Notes: a model not told the origin generated them from the letters alone. Positions 16,170-25,027 are shown, counted from the first letter of the stretch. The stretch is DNA of 64,000 bases from Desulfobacterales bacterium (GCA_016342285.1 JAEINQ010000003.1:1-64000), one strand, 5' to 3'. Numbers and translations: made by a program.

Positions 16170-16708
16170 GACCGCTCCTTATCCATTGATTTTCGTTTAA
16201 ATAGGGGCCTCAGCCTTACCGGCGAGTAGGCCCGGCTGAAACGCCACCAGTAGAGGTATCCCATGCCCGCCAGCATGGCCAGGTCACGGTAGATGGCGGT
16301 TTTCAGACCGTGAAACGCCTCGGCTTCGATCTCTTCCGGCCCGAAGCAGCCGCAATCTACATCCAGCCCCATATGGACACCGTAACCGAGAATGACCACG
16401 AACAGGAGCGTCAGGCCGGCCATGGCGGCCAGGCTGCCTCGCACATCGGCCATCAGACCGGCTGCGGCGATGACCTCCAGGGCCGGCAACCCTACCGCCA
16501 CAGGCATCAGCAGGGGGGGCGGAACCAGGCCGTAAGCATCAATGAGCACGGCAAAAGAACGCGGGTCGACCAGCTTGCTGCCGCCGGCATATAAGAAAAT
16601 CACGCCCAGAATCCACCGCACCCAGGTGTAGGTGCCGTTGACCAGGAATGCGGGGCTTTTGGTAAACCGCTGGTAACCTTTTGGTTTTATATTCGATTGG
16701 TTTTTCAT
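16166..16708 (-). CDS. MauE/DoxX-like redox-associated membrane protein
   Basis: A 180-aa protein with four predicted membrane helices ('WVRWILGVIFLYAGGSKLVD', 'LLMPVAVGLPALEVIAAAGL', 'LAAMAGLTLLFVVILGYGV', and a last near residue 155). A conserved 'DVDCGCFGPEE' loop with a C-x-C pair lies between helices three and four. This is the MauE/DoxX pattern, associated with disulfide handling. ATG 16708 is chosen; an in-frame TTG at 16774 would add 22 residues but neither start has a good ribosome site. It is the first gene of a pair with the exported rhodanese, linked by a 4-bp overlap. Confidence 0.85.
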   Translation of the reverse strand: MKNQSNIKPKGYQRFTKSPAFLVNGTYTWVRWILGVIFLYAGGSKLVDPRSFAVLIDAYGLVPPPLLMPVAVGLPALEVIAAAGLMADVRGSLAAMAGLTLLFVVILGYGVHMGLDVDCGCFGPEEIEAEAFHGLKTAIYRDLAMLAGMGYLYWWRFSRAYSPVRLRPLFKRKSMDKERS

Positions 16709-17077
16709 AGGCAGGTAGGTGGCTACGCTACCGCTCGAAAAAAATCCAATCGTTAGTATCGATGGGCCAGGCAACAGCCATCGACATCGTCAATGCCCGG
16801 GTTGATTAGAGGTTTTAATCAGCCCCAACCATCCGGATTCGCTATTGATTCGATAAACACCGGCACCTTGACACCCCGGAGATCATGGTTAGTTTTTCTC
16901 CGTTACCATGGATATTGATGCCGGCCGGGACCGATTGCCCCCGCTTCCCGACCAGCCAGAAAGAAACCTGACCAAATGGTCATTTTGATCCCCTTGCATT
17001 TTCTGCTATAAGGATCGACGCTGGGCGTCGGGATGAACTGCGGCGCCCATGGGTAACCCACTGAAATGAGGTTCGTC
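16709..17077. other. Intergenic region between divergent genes
   Basis: A 369-bp divergent spacer. On the plus strand a weak promoter is visible (TTGATC 16985-16990, 16-bp spacer, TATAAG 17007-17012), which would drive fmdB and the exporter operon. Nothing else recognisable. Confidence 0.4.
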
Positions 17078-17392
17078 ATGCCAGTTTACGAATACCAGCA
17101 CCTTGAGGCTCCCTGCAGCCTGGGTCGGGTCTTCGACGTCACCCAGCCCATGGCCGATCCTTCGCTCACCCGATGCCCCCAGTGCAACGGGAAGGTGAAA
17201 AAGCTGCTCTCCCTGGCCAGCATCAGTACCCCCAAGGGCAACGCAGGTCTACGCGACCTGGGGTTTACCAAGCTGGTCAAGCGAGACGACGGGGTTTACG
17301 AAAATGTCACCCGCCGGGAGGGCGAGAGCCGTTACATGGAAAGAGGCAAGCCGGAGACCATGCCCAACCTGAGCAAAACCATCCGTGACTGA
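17078..17392 (+). CDS. FmdB-family zinc-ribbon protein with an incomplete first cysteine pair
   Basis: A 104-aa protein starting 'MPVYEYQHLEAP', the hallmark of FmdB-type regulatory/zinc-ribbon proteins. 'LTRCPQCNGKVKKLLS' supplies one C-x-x-C knuckle. The first knuckle, normally C-x-x-C about ten residues from the start, has only one cysteine ('APCSLGRVFDV'), so a four-cysteine zinc site cannot be formed in the usual way. The rest ('GLRDLGFTKLVKRDDGVYENVTRREGESRYME') is a charged tail. The ATG 17078 follows TGAGG; an upstream ATG at 17066 lies on that site. It ends 27 bp before the ABC exporter genes and is probably co-transcribed. Function is unknown. Confidence 0.8.
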   Translation: MPVYEYQHLEAPCSLGRVFDVTQPMADPSLTRCPQCNGKVKKLLSLASISTPKGNAGLRDLGFTKLVKRDDGVYENVTRREGESRYMERGKPETMPNLSKTIRD

Positions 17393-17419
17393 ACCGGAAT
17401 AATAAGGAGACAATCGCAA

Positions 17420-18358
17420 ATGATCCATGTCGATCAACTGAGCAAGCACTATGACGGCTTCCGTGCCGTGGACCGAATCAGCTTCGACATTCAAAAAGGG
17501 GAAGTCGTGGGCCTGCTCGGCCCCAACGGCGCCGGAAAAACAACCACCTTGCGAATGCTGACCGGGTATTTCCCGCCCACCTCCGGTAGCATTGAGGTCA
17601 AGGATTTCTCCATCGCGGACAACCCCCTGGAAATCAAGCAGATGATGGGCTATTTGCCCGAATCCGCCCCCCTCTACCACGGCATGCTGGTCCACGATTA
17701 CCTGGATTTCGTGGCACGGATCCGCGGCATGGGAGCCGAGGCCCGAATGGCGCGCATCCGTCAACTGGCGGACACTTGCGGCATTCACGACATCATGCAC
17801 AAGACCATCGAAGAACTTTCCAAGGGGCTCAAGCAACGGGTCGGGCTGGCCCACGCCATGATGAGCGATCCGGAAATCCTCGTCCTGGATGAACCGACCT
17901 CGGGCCTCGATCCCAATCAGATCGTGGAAATTCGAGACATCATTCGACAAATCGGCCGGGAAAAAACCGTCATCCTCTCCACCCATATCCTCAGCGAGGC
18001 CGAAGCCACCTGCGACCGGATCATCATCATCAACAAGGGACAAATCATCGCCGACAACGACACCGAGTCGCTGATGCAGTCATCGAAGCAGGCGCAACAT
18101 ATTCATATATCGCTCGCACAGGCCGATGCCGGTGCACTACAACAGGCTCTGGCTGCCGTTGAGGGGGTCGAGCGCGTGGACACGGTGGCTGCCGACAACG
18201 ACGCCCTCGTCGATTTCCAGCTGACCTGCAAGGACGGCTGCGATCCGCGGGCCGGTGTCTACGCCGCCATCAAACAGACCGACGCGGTTTTGTTGGAACT
18301 GCGCCAGGAAGTCAAATCCCTTGAAACCATTTTCCGCGAACTGACCAGGGAGCGTTAG
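17420..18358 (+). CDS. ABC transporter ATP-binding protein (GldA/CcmA-type)
   Basis: A 312-aa ATPase subunit. Walker A is 'GPNGAGKTTTLRML' near residue 34, the Q-loop follows in 'MGYLPESAPLY', the signature is 'LSKGLKQRVGLAHAM' (K for the second G), and Walker B is 'ILVLDEPTSGLDP'. The H-loop is in 'ILSTHILSEAEATCD'. After residue 215 comes an accessory domain usual for the Gld-like exporters. It powers the membrane subunit encoded 1 bp downstream (18360). Ribosome site AAGGAG precedes ATG 17420. The set (ATPase, permease, GldG-like auxiliary, DUF4340) forms one tight operon. Confidence 0.95.
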   Translation: MIHVDQLSKHYDGFRAVDRISFDIQKGEVVGLLGPNGAGKTTTLRMLTGYFPPTSGSIEVKDFSIADNPLEIKQMMGYLPESAPLYHGMLVHDYLDFVARIRGMGAEARMARIRQLADTCGIHDIMHKTIEELSKGLKQRVGLAHAMMSDPEILVLDEPTSGLDPNQIVEIRDIIRQIGREKTVILSTHILSEAEATCDRIIIINKGQIIADNDTESLMQSSKQAQHIHISLAQADAGALQQALAAVEGVERVDTVAADNDALVDFQLTCKDGCDPRAGVYAAIKQTDAVLLELRQEVKSLETIFRELTRER

Positions 18359-18359
18359 C

Positions 18360-19064
18360 ATGCAGCAGGTGATCCACATCCTTCGCAAGGAGTTCTTGGA
18401 CTATTTCGTATCGCCCATCGCCTATATCGTCATCGCCATTTTTCTTCTGGTGACCGGGTGGTTCTTTTTCTCGACCTTTTTCCTCTATGACGAAGCCAGC
18501 CTGAGGCATTTTTTCAACCTGCTCCCGGTCATCTTCTCCTTTGTCATACCAGCTGTTACCATGCGACTGTTTTCCGAAGAACTCAACGTCGGCTCCTACG
18601 AAACCCTGTTGACCCTGCCGGTGACCTATCGGGACATCGTCCTTGGCAAATTCCTGGCCGCGTCGGGATTCGTGGCCGCCATGCTGGTGCCGACCCTGCT
18701 CTATCCGGCCACCGTGGCCACCCTGGGTCAGTTGGACTGGGGACCGGTCATCGGGGGCTACATCGGCACCCTCCTGCTGGGTTCGGCCTATGTTGCCGTG
18801 GGCCTGTTCGCATCGTCGCTGACCCGCAACCAGATCATCTCCTTTATCGTCGGCATGGCCATCTGCTTTTCCCTGACCCTTATCGACAAAATGCTTTTTT
18901 TCTTCCCGCGATTTTTGCTTGGCACAATCGGCTATCTGGGGGCGAGCACGCATTTTCAAAATATCGCCAAGGGCGTCATCGATTCACGGGACGTGTTGTA
19001 CTTTCTCAGTGTGATTTTCATCGGTCTCTATGCAACGGACCTGGCCATGAAGGAGAAAAAGTAG
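18360..19064 (+). CDS. ABC-2 type exporter permease (GldF-like)
   Basis: A 234-aa membrane permease with six hydrophobic segments ('FVSPIAYIVIAIFLLVTGWFF' at the start, 'FVIPAVTMRLFSEELNVGSYETLLTLPVTYRDIVLGKFLAA' in the middle). The last phrase is the cytoplasmic coupling stretch typical of ABC-2/GldF permeases. It pairs with the ATPase just upstream and with the auxiliary protein that starts one base after its stop. In Bacteroidetes GldFGA act in gliding; in Desulfobacterota the same set occurs without gliding and its cargo is unknown. Confidence 0.93.
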   Translation: MQQVIHILRKEFLDYFVSPIAYIVIAIFLLVTGWFFFSTFFLYDEASLRHFFNLLPVIFSFVIPAVTMRLFSEELNVGSYETLLTLPVTYRDIVLGKFLAASGFVAAMLVPTLLYPATVATLGQLDWGPVIGGYIGTLLLGSAYVAVGLFASSLTRNQIISFIVGMAICFSLTLIDKMLFFFPRFLLGTIGYLGASTHFQNIAKGVIDSRDVLYFLSVIFIGLYATDLAMKEKK

Positions 19065-19065
19065 G

Positions 19066-21267
19066 ATGGAGAGAAAAGACAGAATCGGCAAATACGTCAA
19101 ACTCCTGTCATACCTGGCGGCCATTGTGCTCATCAACATCGTCGGCATCACCCTATTTTTCAGGATAGACCTGACGGCCAACCAGGCCTATTCCCTGTCG
19201 GCCGTCAGCCGGAAGGTGGTTTCGACATTGAGCGAGCCGCTGACCATCAACGTTTTTTTCACCAAGGACCTGCCCGCACCCCACAACAACACCGAACGGT
19301 ACCTGCGCGACCTGCTGGAAGAGTACGCCCTGAACGGCAACCGCTACTTCAACTACCGCTTTTACAATGTCAGTCCCGAATCGGAAAGCGTCAACCCGGC
19401 TGCCCGGGAAAACCAGGCCCTGGCCAAGAACTACGGCATTCATCCGGTCCAAATCCAGGTTATCGAAGAAGACGAGGTCAAATTCAAGCTGGCCTATATG
19501 GGTCTGGTACTCATTCACGGAGATGTCATCGAGCGCATTGGCACCCTGACCGCCACCGAAGGCCTGGAATACAAACTCACCACGGCCATTCAAAAGCTCA
19601 GCAATAAAACCAGCGCCCTTCTGGCCTTAAAGGACAAGATCCACGTCCGGCTCTATCTGTCATCATCCCTGCTCCAGGTGGCCCCCTACATGGGTCTGGA
19701 AGGCCTTTCCAAACTGCCCGCCGAATTTGCCGACATGGTGAAAAATCTCAATAAGAAGAACTACGACCGTCTGGAATTGACGGTCGTGGATCCGACAAAG
19801 GAGAACAACCTCGAAGCCATCAGCCAAAAACACGACCTGTTGGCCTTGAAATGGCCCGACCTGCCCAAGGCCGGAATCTCGGCGGGCAAGGGACTGATCG
19901 GCCTGGTCATGGAACTGGGCGACCGGAAGATCGAATCCCAGCTCCTGGAGGTCATCCGCATCCCCATCCTCGGCACCCAATACAACCTTCTGGAAAAAGA
20001 ACAGATCGAAGAGATCATCAGCACCAACGTGGAATCTCTGGTGGATATCAACGAGAATCTGGGATACCTGGCCAGCAACGGCACCCCGTCCATTTCAGGT
20101 CCGTCGCGCATGGCGCCCAACCGCCAGGACACCATGAGCGGCTTTTCCGATCTGGCCCGACAAAACTATACCCTCAAGCCCATTGACCTGAAGACCGACA
20201 CGGTCCCTGACAGCCTCAAATGCCTGGTCATCGCCGGGCCGACGGAAAAATTCAGCGATTGGGAACTCTACCAGATCGACCAGGCCCTGATGCGGGGGAC
20301 CAGCCTTGCGCTTTTTCTCGACGGCCACAAGGAAAGCATGGACCCCCGTCAGCAGGCCATGGGACTCAACCAGGGACCGACATACATCCCCCTGGACACC
20401 GGCCTGGAAAAACTGCTCAACCACTGGGGCATCCGAATCACCAAGACCTATGTCATGGACAAGAACTGCTACAAGCAACAGACCCCCCAGGCCATGGGCG
20501 GCGGCGAACGGCAGATCTACTTTGCGCCGGTGATTCGAAACGCGAACATCAACAAGGATCTGCCCTTCATGAAGAACATCAAGGGGTTGATCACCATCAA
20601 GATTTCTCCGCTGGAGCTGGATGAAAAACGGATCAAGGACAATGGGCTTGCGGCGACCCGCATGTTCACCTCGTCCGACGAGGCATGGACCATGGGCGAC
20701 CGGATCAATTTCAACCCCATGTTCCTCACCCCGCCCCCGGCCAGCGCCGAAATGACCCGGTTCGACCTGGCCTATCGGGTGGAGGGGTCTTTTCCCAGCT
20801 ATTTCGACGGCAAACCGATCCCGGTAAAAGCCGGCACAGCACCCGCCTCCGAAAAGAATGAAAACGCGGGAAACACCGATGGACCCAAGCAAAAAGCAGC
20901 GGTGGATTTAAGCGGCGTCGAAGCCAAAGGAAATTTTATCGCCAAGGGAGTACCGGCAAAAATCATCCTCGTGGCATCATCGGACATCATCTCCGACACC
21001 CTGCTGTCCGCCGGCGGTAACAGCCCCAACGAGATCTTCGCCATGAACGTCATCGACAGCTTGAACGACCGCGACGATGTGGCCGTGATGCGCAGCAAGG
21101 AGCAGCGCTTCAACCCCCTGATCCAGACCGGCGCCCTAGTCAAGACCGCCTTAAAATCCGCCAACATTGTCGGGCTTCCCGTCCTGGTGGTGGTTTTCGG
21201 CCTGATCACCTGGATGCGGCGACGCGCCCGGAAAAATCGAATCCGCCTGATGTTTGCCAGCAAGTGA
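19066..21267 (+). CDS. GldG-like ABC transporter auxiliary protein
   Basis: A 733-aa protein with one N-terminal helix (about residues 13-33), a very long extracytoplasmic region, and one C-terminal helix ('VGLPVLVVVFGLITWMRRRARKNR') ending in a basic tail. The periplasmic part has the ABC_transp_aux / GldG pattern ('ANQAYSLSAVSRKVVSTLSEPLTINVFFTKDLPAP', 'LVIAGPTEKFSDWELYQIDQALMRGTSLALFLDG'). A low-complexity Lys/Gly-rich linker lies near residue 590-620. It probably gates or senses cargo for the exporter. It starts one base after the permease stop and is followed by the DUF4340 gene behind GAGGAGA. Confidence 0.92.
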   Translation: MERKDRIGKYVKLLSYLAAIVLINIVGITLFFRIDLTANQAYSLSAVSRKVVSTLSEPLTINVFFTKDLPAPHNNTERYLRDLLEEYALNGNRYFNYRFYNVSPESESVNPAARENQALAKNYGIHPVQIQVIEEDEVKFKLAYMGLVLIHGDVIERIGTLTATEGLEYKLTTAIQKLSNKTSALLALKDKIHVRLYLSSSLLQVAPYMGLEGLSKLPAEFADMVKNLNKKNYDRLELTVVDPTKENNLEAISQKHDLLALKWPDLPKAGISAGKGLIGLVMELGDRKIESQLLEVIRIPILGTQYNLLEKEQIEEIISTNVESLVDINENLGYLASNGTPSISGPSRMAPNRQDTMSGFSDLARQNYTLKPIDLKTDTVPDSLKCLVIAGPTEKFSDWELYQIDQALMRGTSLALFLDGHKESMDPRQQAMGLNQGPTYIPLDTGLEKLLNHWGIRITKTYVMDKNCYKQQTPQAMGGGERQIYFAPVIRNANINKDLPFMKNIKGLITIKISPLELDEKRIKDNGLAATRMFTSSDEAWTMGDRINFNPMFLTPPPASAEMTRFDLAYRVEGSFPSYFDGKPIPVKAGTAPASEKNENAGNTDGPKQKAAVDLSGVEAKGNFIAKGVPAKIILVASSDIISDTLLSAGGNSPNEIFAMNVIDSLNDRDDVAVMRSKEQRFNPLIQTGALVKTALKSANIVGLPVLVVVFGLITWMRRRARKNRIRLMFASK

Positions 21268-21274
21268 GGAGAAG

Positions 21275-22264
21275 ATGAAGCTGAAGAAGGAAATGCTCAT
21301 TCTGGTGGCGGTCATGGTGGCTGCCGTCGCCTACATCGGCCTGAGAAAGACCGACCGGACCCATTTCGATCTGCCCCAACTGACCCCGGTCACCGCCAAC
21401 AAGATCTCCAAGCTGGAGATGATCCACGCCGGGCAGACCGTTGTCCTGGAAAAACAGGACGAAAAATGGCGTATCATGCCCCAGCAGTGGCCGGCAGACG
21501 CGGACAAAGTCCGGGGCATGATCGACATCGTCGCGGAACTCAAGATCACCGCCCTGGTTTCCGAAGCCAAGAGTTACGCCCGCTACGATCTGGACAAAGC
21601 CAACCGCATTGCGGTCAAGGCCTGGCAAGGCAAAAAACAGGTCCGATCCTTTGATGTGGGAAAATCCGCGTCCACCTACCAGCACACCCATGTCCGGCTG
21701 GACGGCGATCCCAACGTCTACCATGCCCGGGAAGACTTTCGAAGCCGCTTTGACCGGAGCGCAGGCCAGTTGCGCGACCGTTCGGTGCTCTCTTTTAAGG
21801 CCGATGAAATCCAGCGGGCGGAGCTGACCGTTGCCGGAAAAACGACACGATTGGCGCTGCACACGGCAGCACCGGGAAAAGTCGAAGAGAAAGCCGGCGA
21901 AAAAGCGGCCGCGGCCCCCGAGGCCCAATGGCGCCTGGCCGACGGTCACGCCGTGGACCCGGAGAGCATCAAAGGCCTGATCAGCGCCCTGGGCCGGCTC
22001 TCCTGCGACATGTTCATCGATGACGAGAAAAAGACGGCCTTTTCAGATCCACTATACACCATGGTGCTCGGCGGGAAGGCCGAATACCGCCTGCAAATCT
22101 TTGAAAAGGCCGAAAAGGATGCCACCGGCTACCCGGCCGTCTCTTCGGCCAGCCCTTACCCGTTCACCCTCTCCGGCTACCAGGTGGACAGCATTAAAGA
22201 GAACCTGGACAAAATCCTCAACCCCTCCCCGCCGGAAAAGAAAGCCGGCTTAACAAAACCATGA
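21275..22264 (+). CDS. DUF4340 domain protein
   Basis: A 329-aa protein with an N-terminal membrane anchor ('EMLILVAVMVAAVAYIGL') and an extracytoplasmic DUF4340 region ('KISKLEMIHAGQTVVLEKQDEKWRIM', 'ADADKVRGMIDIVAELKITALVSE', 'DVGKSASTYQHTHVRLDGDPNVYHA'). DUF4340 proteins accompany GldG-like ABC exporters in many Deltaproteobacteria, which fits the 7-bp spacing here. The ATG 21275 follows GAGGAGA; an upstream GTG-type extension would overlap the previous gene. It is the last gene of the exporter operon. No enzymatic motif is seen. Confidence 0.88.
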   Translation: MKLKKEMLILVAVMVAAVAYIGLRKTDRTHFDLPQLTPVTANKISKLEMIHAGQTVVLEKQDEKWRIMPQQWPADADKVRGMIDIVAELKITALVSEAKSYARYDLDKANRIAVKAWQGKKQVRSFDVGKSASTYQHTHVRLDGDPNVYHAREDFRSRFDRSAGQLRDRSVLSFKADEIQRAELTVAGKTTRLALHTAAPGKVEEKAGEKAAAAPEAQWRLADGHAVDPESIKGLISALGRLSCDMFIDDEKKTAFSDPLYTMVLGGKAEYRLQIFEKAEKDATGYPAVSSASPYPFTLSGYQVDSIKENLDKILNPSPPEKKAGLTKP

Positions 22265-22314
22265 AAAATCTTTCCTCACGCCACGACGCCACGACGCCAC
22301 GGTTCGAAGTTATC

Positions 22315-22357
22315 GAATTATGAATATCTAAAGTTTAACTTGTGATATTCATAATTC
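22315..22357. promoter_or_regulatory. Perfect 14-bp inverted repeat upstream of the DUF4143 ATPase
   Basis: GAATTATGAATATC (22315-22328) and GATATTCATAATTC (22344-22357) are perfect inverted copies with a 15-bp AT-rich spacer, 18 bp before the ATG of the ATPase. This is the right size and place for a dimeric repressor operator, but no regulator gene is adjacent. The CACGCCACGACGC repeat (22275-22301) lies just before it. Confidence 0.55.
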
Positions 22358-22375
22358 AATGGTAAGGTCCGTTGC

Positions 22376-23542
22376 ATGATCCGGCGGCAAATAACCGACG
22401 AACTCAAGGCAGCGGCGGCCGAATACCCGGTGGTGACGATCACCGGTCCGCGGCAGTCGGGCAAAACCACCTTGGCCCAGATGACCTTTCCGGGCCGGGC
22501 CTACCATTCGCTGGAGGATCCCGACCAGCGCCTGGCGGCCGAAACCGACCCCCGTGGCTTTCTGGACCGGTTGACCGAAGGTGCCATTCTCGACGAAATC
22601 CAGCGCACCCCTGCGTTGCTCTCCTATATCCAGGGCATCGTGGACCACAATCCACGGCCCGGCATGTTCGTCGTCACCGGCAGCCATCAACCCGAGTTGC
22701 AGCAAAACATCAGCCAGTCTCTGGCCGGACGCACGGCGATCCTGACCCTGCTGCCTTTCTCCCTGGCAGAAATCCGCCATTACCGTCGCCGGTGGGACGC
22801 CTTCGAACTGATCGTCACCGGCACTTTTCCGCGGGTGCACAAGGACCGTTTGACCCCCAACCGGTTCTACAACGGCTATCTGCAGACTTACGTTGAGCGC
22901 GACGTCCGTGCGTTGATCCACCTCAAGGATCTGTCGGCCTTTCAACAATTTCTGACATTGCTTGCCGGCCGGATCGGACAGGTGATCAACTACAACGCCC
23001 TGAGCAGCGACACGGGCGTCTCTTCCCCCACAATCAAGAGCTGGATCAGCGTACTCAAGGCCTCTTTCGTCGTTTTCGAGCTGCGACCCTATTTTGCCAA
23101 CATTCGAAAACGGGTGATCAAATCGCCCAAGATCTATTTCACCGATCCGGGGCTGGCCGCTTTCCTGCTGGGCATCGAAACGCCGGTGCAGGCCGCCCGG
23201 GATCCTTTGCGGGGCGGGTTGTACGAAAACCTAGTCATTCTGGAACTGGCTAAGGCCTCGCTGAATCTCGGCCGGCGCCCGGACCTCTTCTTTTACCGGG
23301 ACACCAACGGCAACGAAGTCGACCTGGTCTGGCGCCGAGGCAGGCGGCTGGTACCCATTGAAATCAAGTCGGCCGCCACCTTCACCAAGTCATTTTTAAA
23401 AGGAATCGAACGATTCCGCCAAGCCTCCGGAAGCCCCTGCGCTCCGGGCTACGTGCTTTACAACGGGCCCCAGGAGCATCGAATCAACGACGTACATGTT
23501 ATAAACCCGCTGATCCATGAAGCCTCGGATCTGTTTCCCTAA
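22376..23542 (+). CDS. AAA+ ATPase with DUF4143 domain
   Basis: A 388-aa protein of the AAA_14/DUF4143 family. The ATPase part has Walker A 'ITGPRQSGKTTLAQ' (near residue 22), Walker B 'GAILDEIQRTPALL' and 'FVVTGSHQPELQQNISQSLAGRTAILTLLPFSLAEI'. The C-terminal half is DUF4143, with 'FFYRDTNGNEVDLVW' and 'VPIEIKSAATF', an E-x-D/E-x-K pattern that recalls PD-(D/E)xK nucleases. These proteins are abundant in mobile and toxin-antitoxin-rich regions and their role is undefined. Length is normal and the gene is intact. It opens the accessory island that runs to about 29.5 kb. Confidence 0.93.
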   Translation: MIRRQITDELKAAAAEYPVVTITGPRQSGKTTLAQMTFPGRAYHSLEDPDQRLAAETDPRGFLDRLTEGAILDEIQRTPALLSYIQGIVDHNPRPGMFVVTGSHQPELQQNISQSLAGRTAILTLLPFSLAEIRHYRRRWDAFELIVTGTFPRVHKDRLTPNRFYNGYLQTYVERDVRALIHLKDLSAFQQFLTLLAGRIGQVINYNALSSDTGVSSPTIKSWISVLKASFVVFELRPYFANIRKRVIKSPKIYFTDPGLAAFLLGIETPVQAARDPLRGGLYENLVILELAKASLNLGRRPDLFFYRDTNGNEVDLVWRRGRRLVPIEIKSAATFTKSFLKGIERFRQASGSPCAPGYVLYNGPQEHRINDVHVINPLIHEASDLFP

Positions 23543-23892
23543 AAAAACGTTCCTCACGCCACTCAGGCTTCGCTTTTCACGTTACGACCCGACAGGGACG
23601 CAAAGGCACCACGTGAAAACCCTTAAAACCTGTTCTTGCCCTTTACATTGCCGCCGTCGCCTGTCCCGTGAAAAGCATCGTCCATAATCTCCGAAATTTC
23701 ATGGAAATCAAATGCCATAATTGGCAACTTATTGAAACAGAAGTCCCCATTGGTGAAATGGGATTCCTGCCCAAGAAGCGTTGCGCCTTCAATGAGGGCC
23801 CGCTTCAGGCAAGTTTATCGCCCGGCACCCGATATCCCGCTTTTCAAGACGTCGTCCTGGTCCATTGAGTCTATCCGCCAAATCCAAAGTTG
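23543..23892. repeat. Gene-free stretch with decayed CACGCAACGACGC repeats
   Basis: Contains a degenerate copy of the island repeat (23554-23640), including CCACGTGAAAACCCTTAAAA, a phrase found again near 27131. Part of 23700-23745 resembles 27031-27080 in the other large spacer. No convincing gene; a 66-codon open frame at 23668 has no family features. Confidence 0.45.
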
Positions 23893-23920
23893 TTGACATA
23901 AATAAACCATTATGTATATT
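23893..23920 (+). promoter_or_regulatory. Strong sigma70-type promoter before the truncated abiEii
   Basis: A consensus -35 TTGACA (23893-23898), a 16-bp spacer and a -10 TATATT (23915-23920) lie 10 bp before the ATG at 23931. The combination is the best sigma70 match seen in this window. Confidence 0.6.
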
Positions 23921-23930
23921 AACGTAATCA

Positions 23931-24443
23931 ATGGAGTTCGAACAACTCGCCAAAGGGGAACAGCCTGAATTCCAGCGACATATCTTGCGGGATCTTCCCC
24001 AGATCCCTGGTTTGCTTTCCTCTGGCCGGCTCGTATTGCCTTACACCAGCAGCATCGTTCTGGCCGAAACCACCGAAGAGATCCTGTCCGACAAAATCAG
24101 GGCATTGTTCGAACGAATATATATTAAAGGCCGGGATGTTTACGACGTCTGGTGGCTTTTCGCCCAGATGGGCGTCCGGGTCTCATGGCCTGTGGTAAAA
24201 CGGAAACTGGGTCTGTATCGGGCGCCATTTCAACCGGCCCGAGAACTGGACTTTTTTCATAGCGAAGCCGCCGCCAAAATGCTCATCAATGCAATGCGCA
24301 CGGACCTGCCGCGTTTTATTCCGCCGGCCCCCCTCTCGGTATACCAGGAGGACCGGTTCACCCCTCTCATCAATGCCTTGCGCCAGGTGATTGCCGACCT
24401 CATCGATCAGGGCATGATCCTCAACCCGGTCGCTGCCCCATGA
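23931..24443 (+). pseudogene. AbiEii/AbiGii nucleotidyltransferase toxin, lacking its catalytic N-terminal domain
   Basis: A 170-aa open frame matching only the middle and C-terminal part of AbiEii toxins: 'LAETTEEILSDKIRALFERIYIKGRDVYDVWWLF' is the family core. Full AbiEii proteins are about 270-300 aa and begin with a nucleotidyltransferase domain carrying a G-S-x-x-D motif, which is absent here. The frame begins directly after a strong promoter, so a deletion has joined promoter to the 3' half. It overlaps the following AbiEi-like gene by 4 bp. It is unlikely to be a working toxin, though the remaining domain could still be made. Confidence 0.7.
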
Positions 24444-25027
24444 ATCCCATGCACTCGGAAAAGGCGACCCTGATGCGCCTGAAAAACCTGCCGAGGCTTT
24501 TCCGTAAGCCGGACGCCGAAAAGGTCGCGCCCCATGCGGCCGTGTTTCTTTCCAGGGCCGCGGCCAGGGGGTTGGTCCACCGGATCAACCGCGGCAACTA
24601 CATCAATTCCTTTCTCTACGGTTTTCCAGGGGTCGAGGAAGTCGCCTGTTTCCTTCGCCCGCCGGCCTATGTGAGCTGTGAGTGGGCCTTGAACTATCGA
24701 GGTATCAGTCTTCAAGTTCCCCGGGTCTGCACCGTGGTCACCTTGAGTACAGCCGTCGGCAGGGGACGGACCTTGACGTATCAGGGAATCCAAATCGAAT
24801 TTTCCACCATTTCTCAGGACCTGTTCTTCGGATTCGAAACCGTCGACAACATTCTCATGGCGACCGCCGAAAAGGCTGTCCTGGACACCCTGCATCTTCA
24901 CAAAGGCCTGCCCGCAGCCGATGAATTGGAAACGGACAGGCTCGACCCTGCCATCATGGCAGCCATGGCCGAACAGTATCCACGCAGCGTACAGAGGCGA
25001 CTGCAAGCCCATATCGATCTGTCCTAG
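24440..25027 (+). CDS. AbiEi-like antitoxin / transcriptional regulator
   Basis: A 195-aa protein resembling AbiEi-family antitoxins. The N terminus ('LMRLKNLPRLFRKPDAEKVAPHAAVFLSRAAARGLVHRINRGNYIN') is a winged-helix-like domain, followed by 'VACFLRPPAYVSCEWALNYRGIS' and 'GFETVDNILMATAEKAVLDTLHLHKG', which fit the AbiEi C-terminal domain. AbiEi represses its operon and counters AbiEii. Here it follows the toxin-like gene (4-bp overlap), the reverse of the classical order. The antitoxin is intact while the toxin is truncated, as expected for a decaying module. Confidence 0.8.
   Translation: MNPMHSEKATLMRLKNLPRLFRKPDAEKVAPHAAVFLSRAAARGLVHRINRGNYINSFLYGFPGVEEVACFLRPPAYVSCEWALNYRGISLQVPRVCTVVTLSTAVGRGRTLTYQGIQIEFSTISQDLFFGFETVDNILMATAEKAVLDTLHLHKGLPAADELETDRLDPAIMAAMAEQYPRSVQRRLQAHIDLS

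Noticed and set aside
23668-23868. A 66-codon ORF before the truncated abiEii as its missing N-terminal part
   Set aside because: Its translation lacks the nucleotidyltransferase motif and resembles no AbiEii segment; the promoter at 23893 lies between them.
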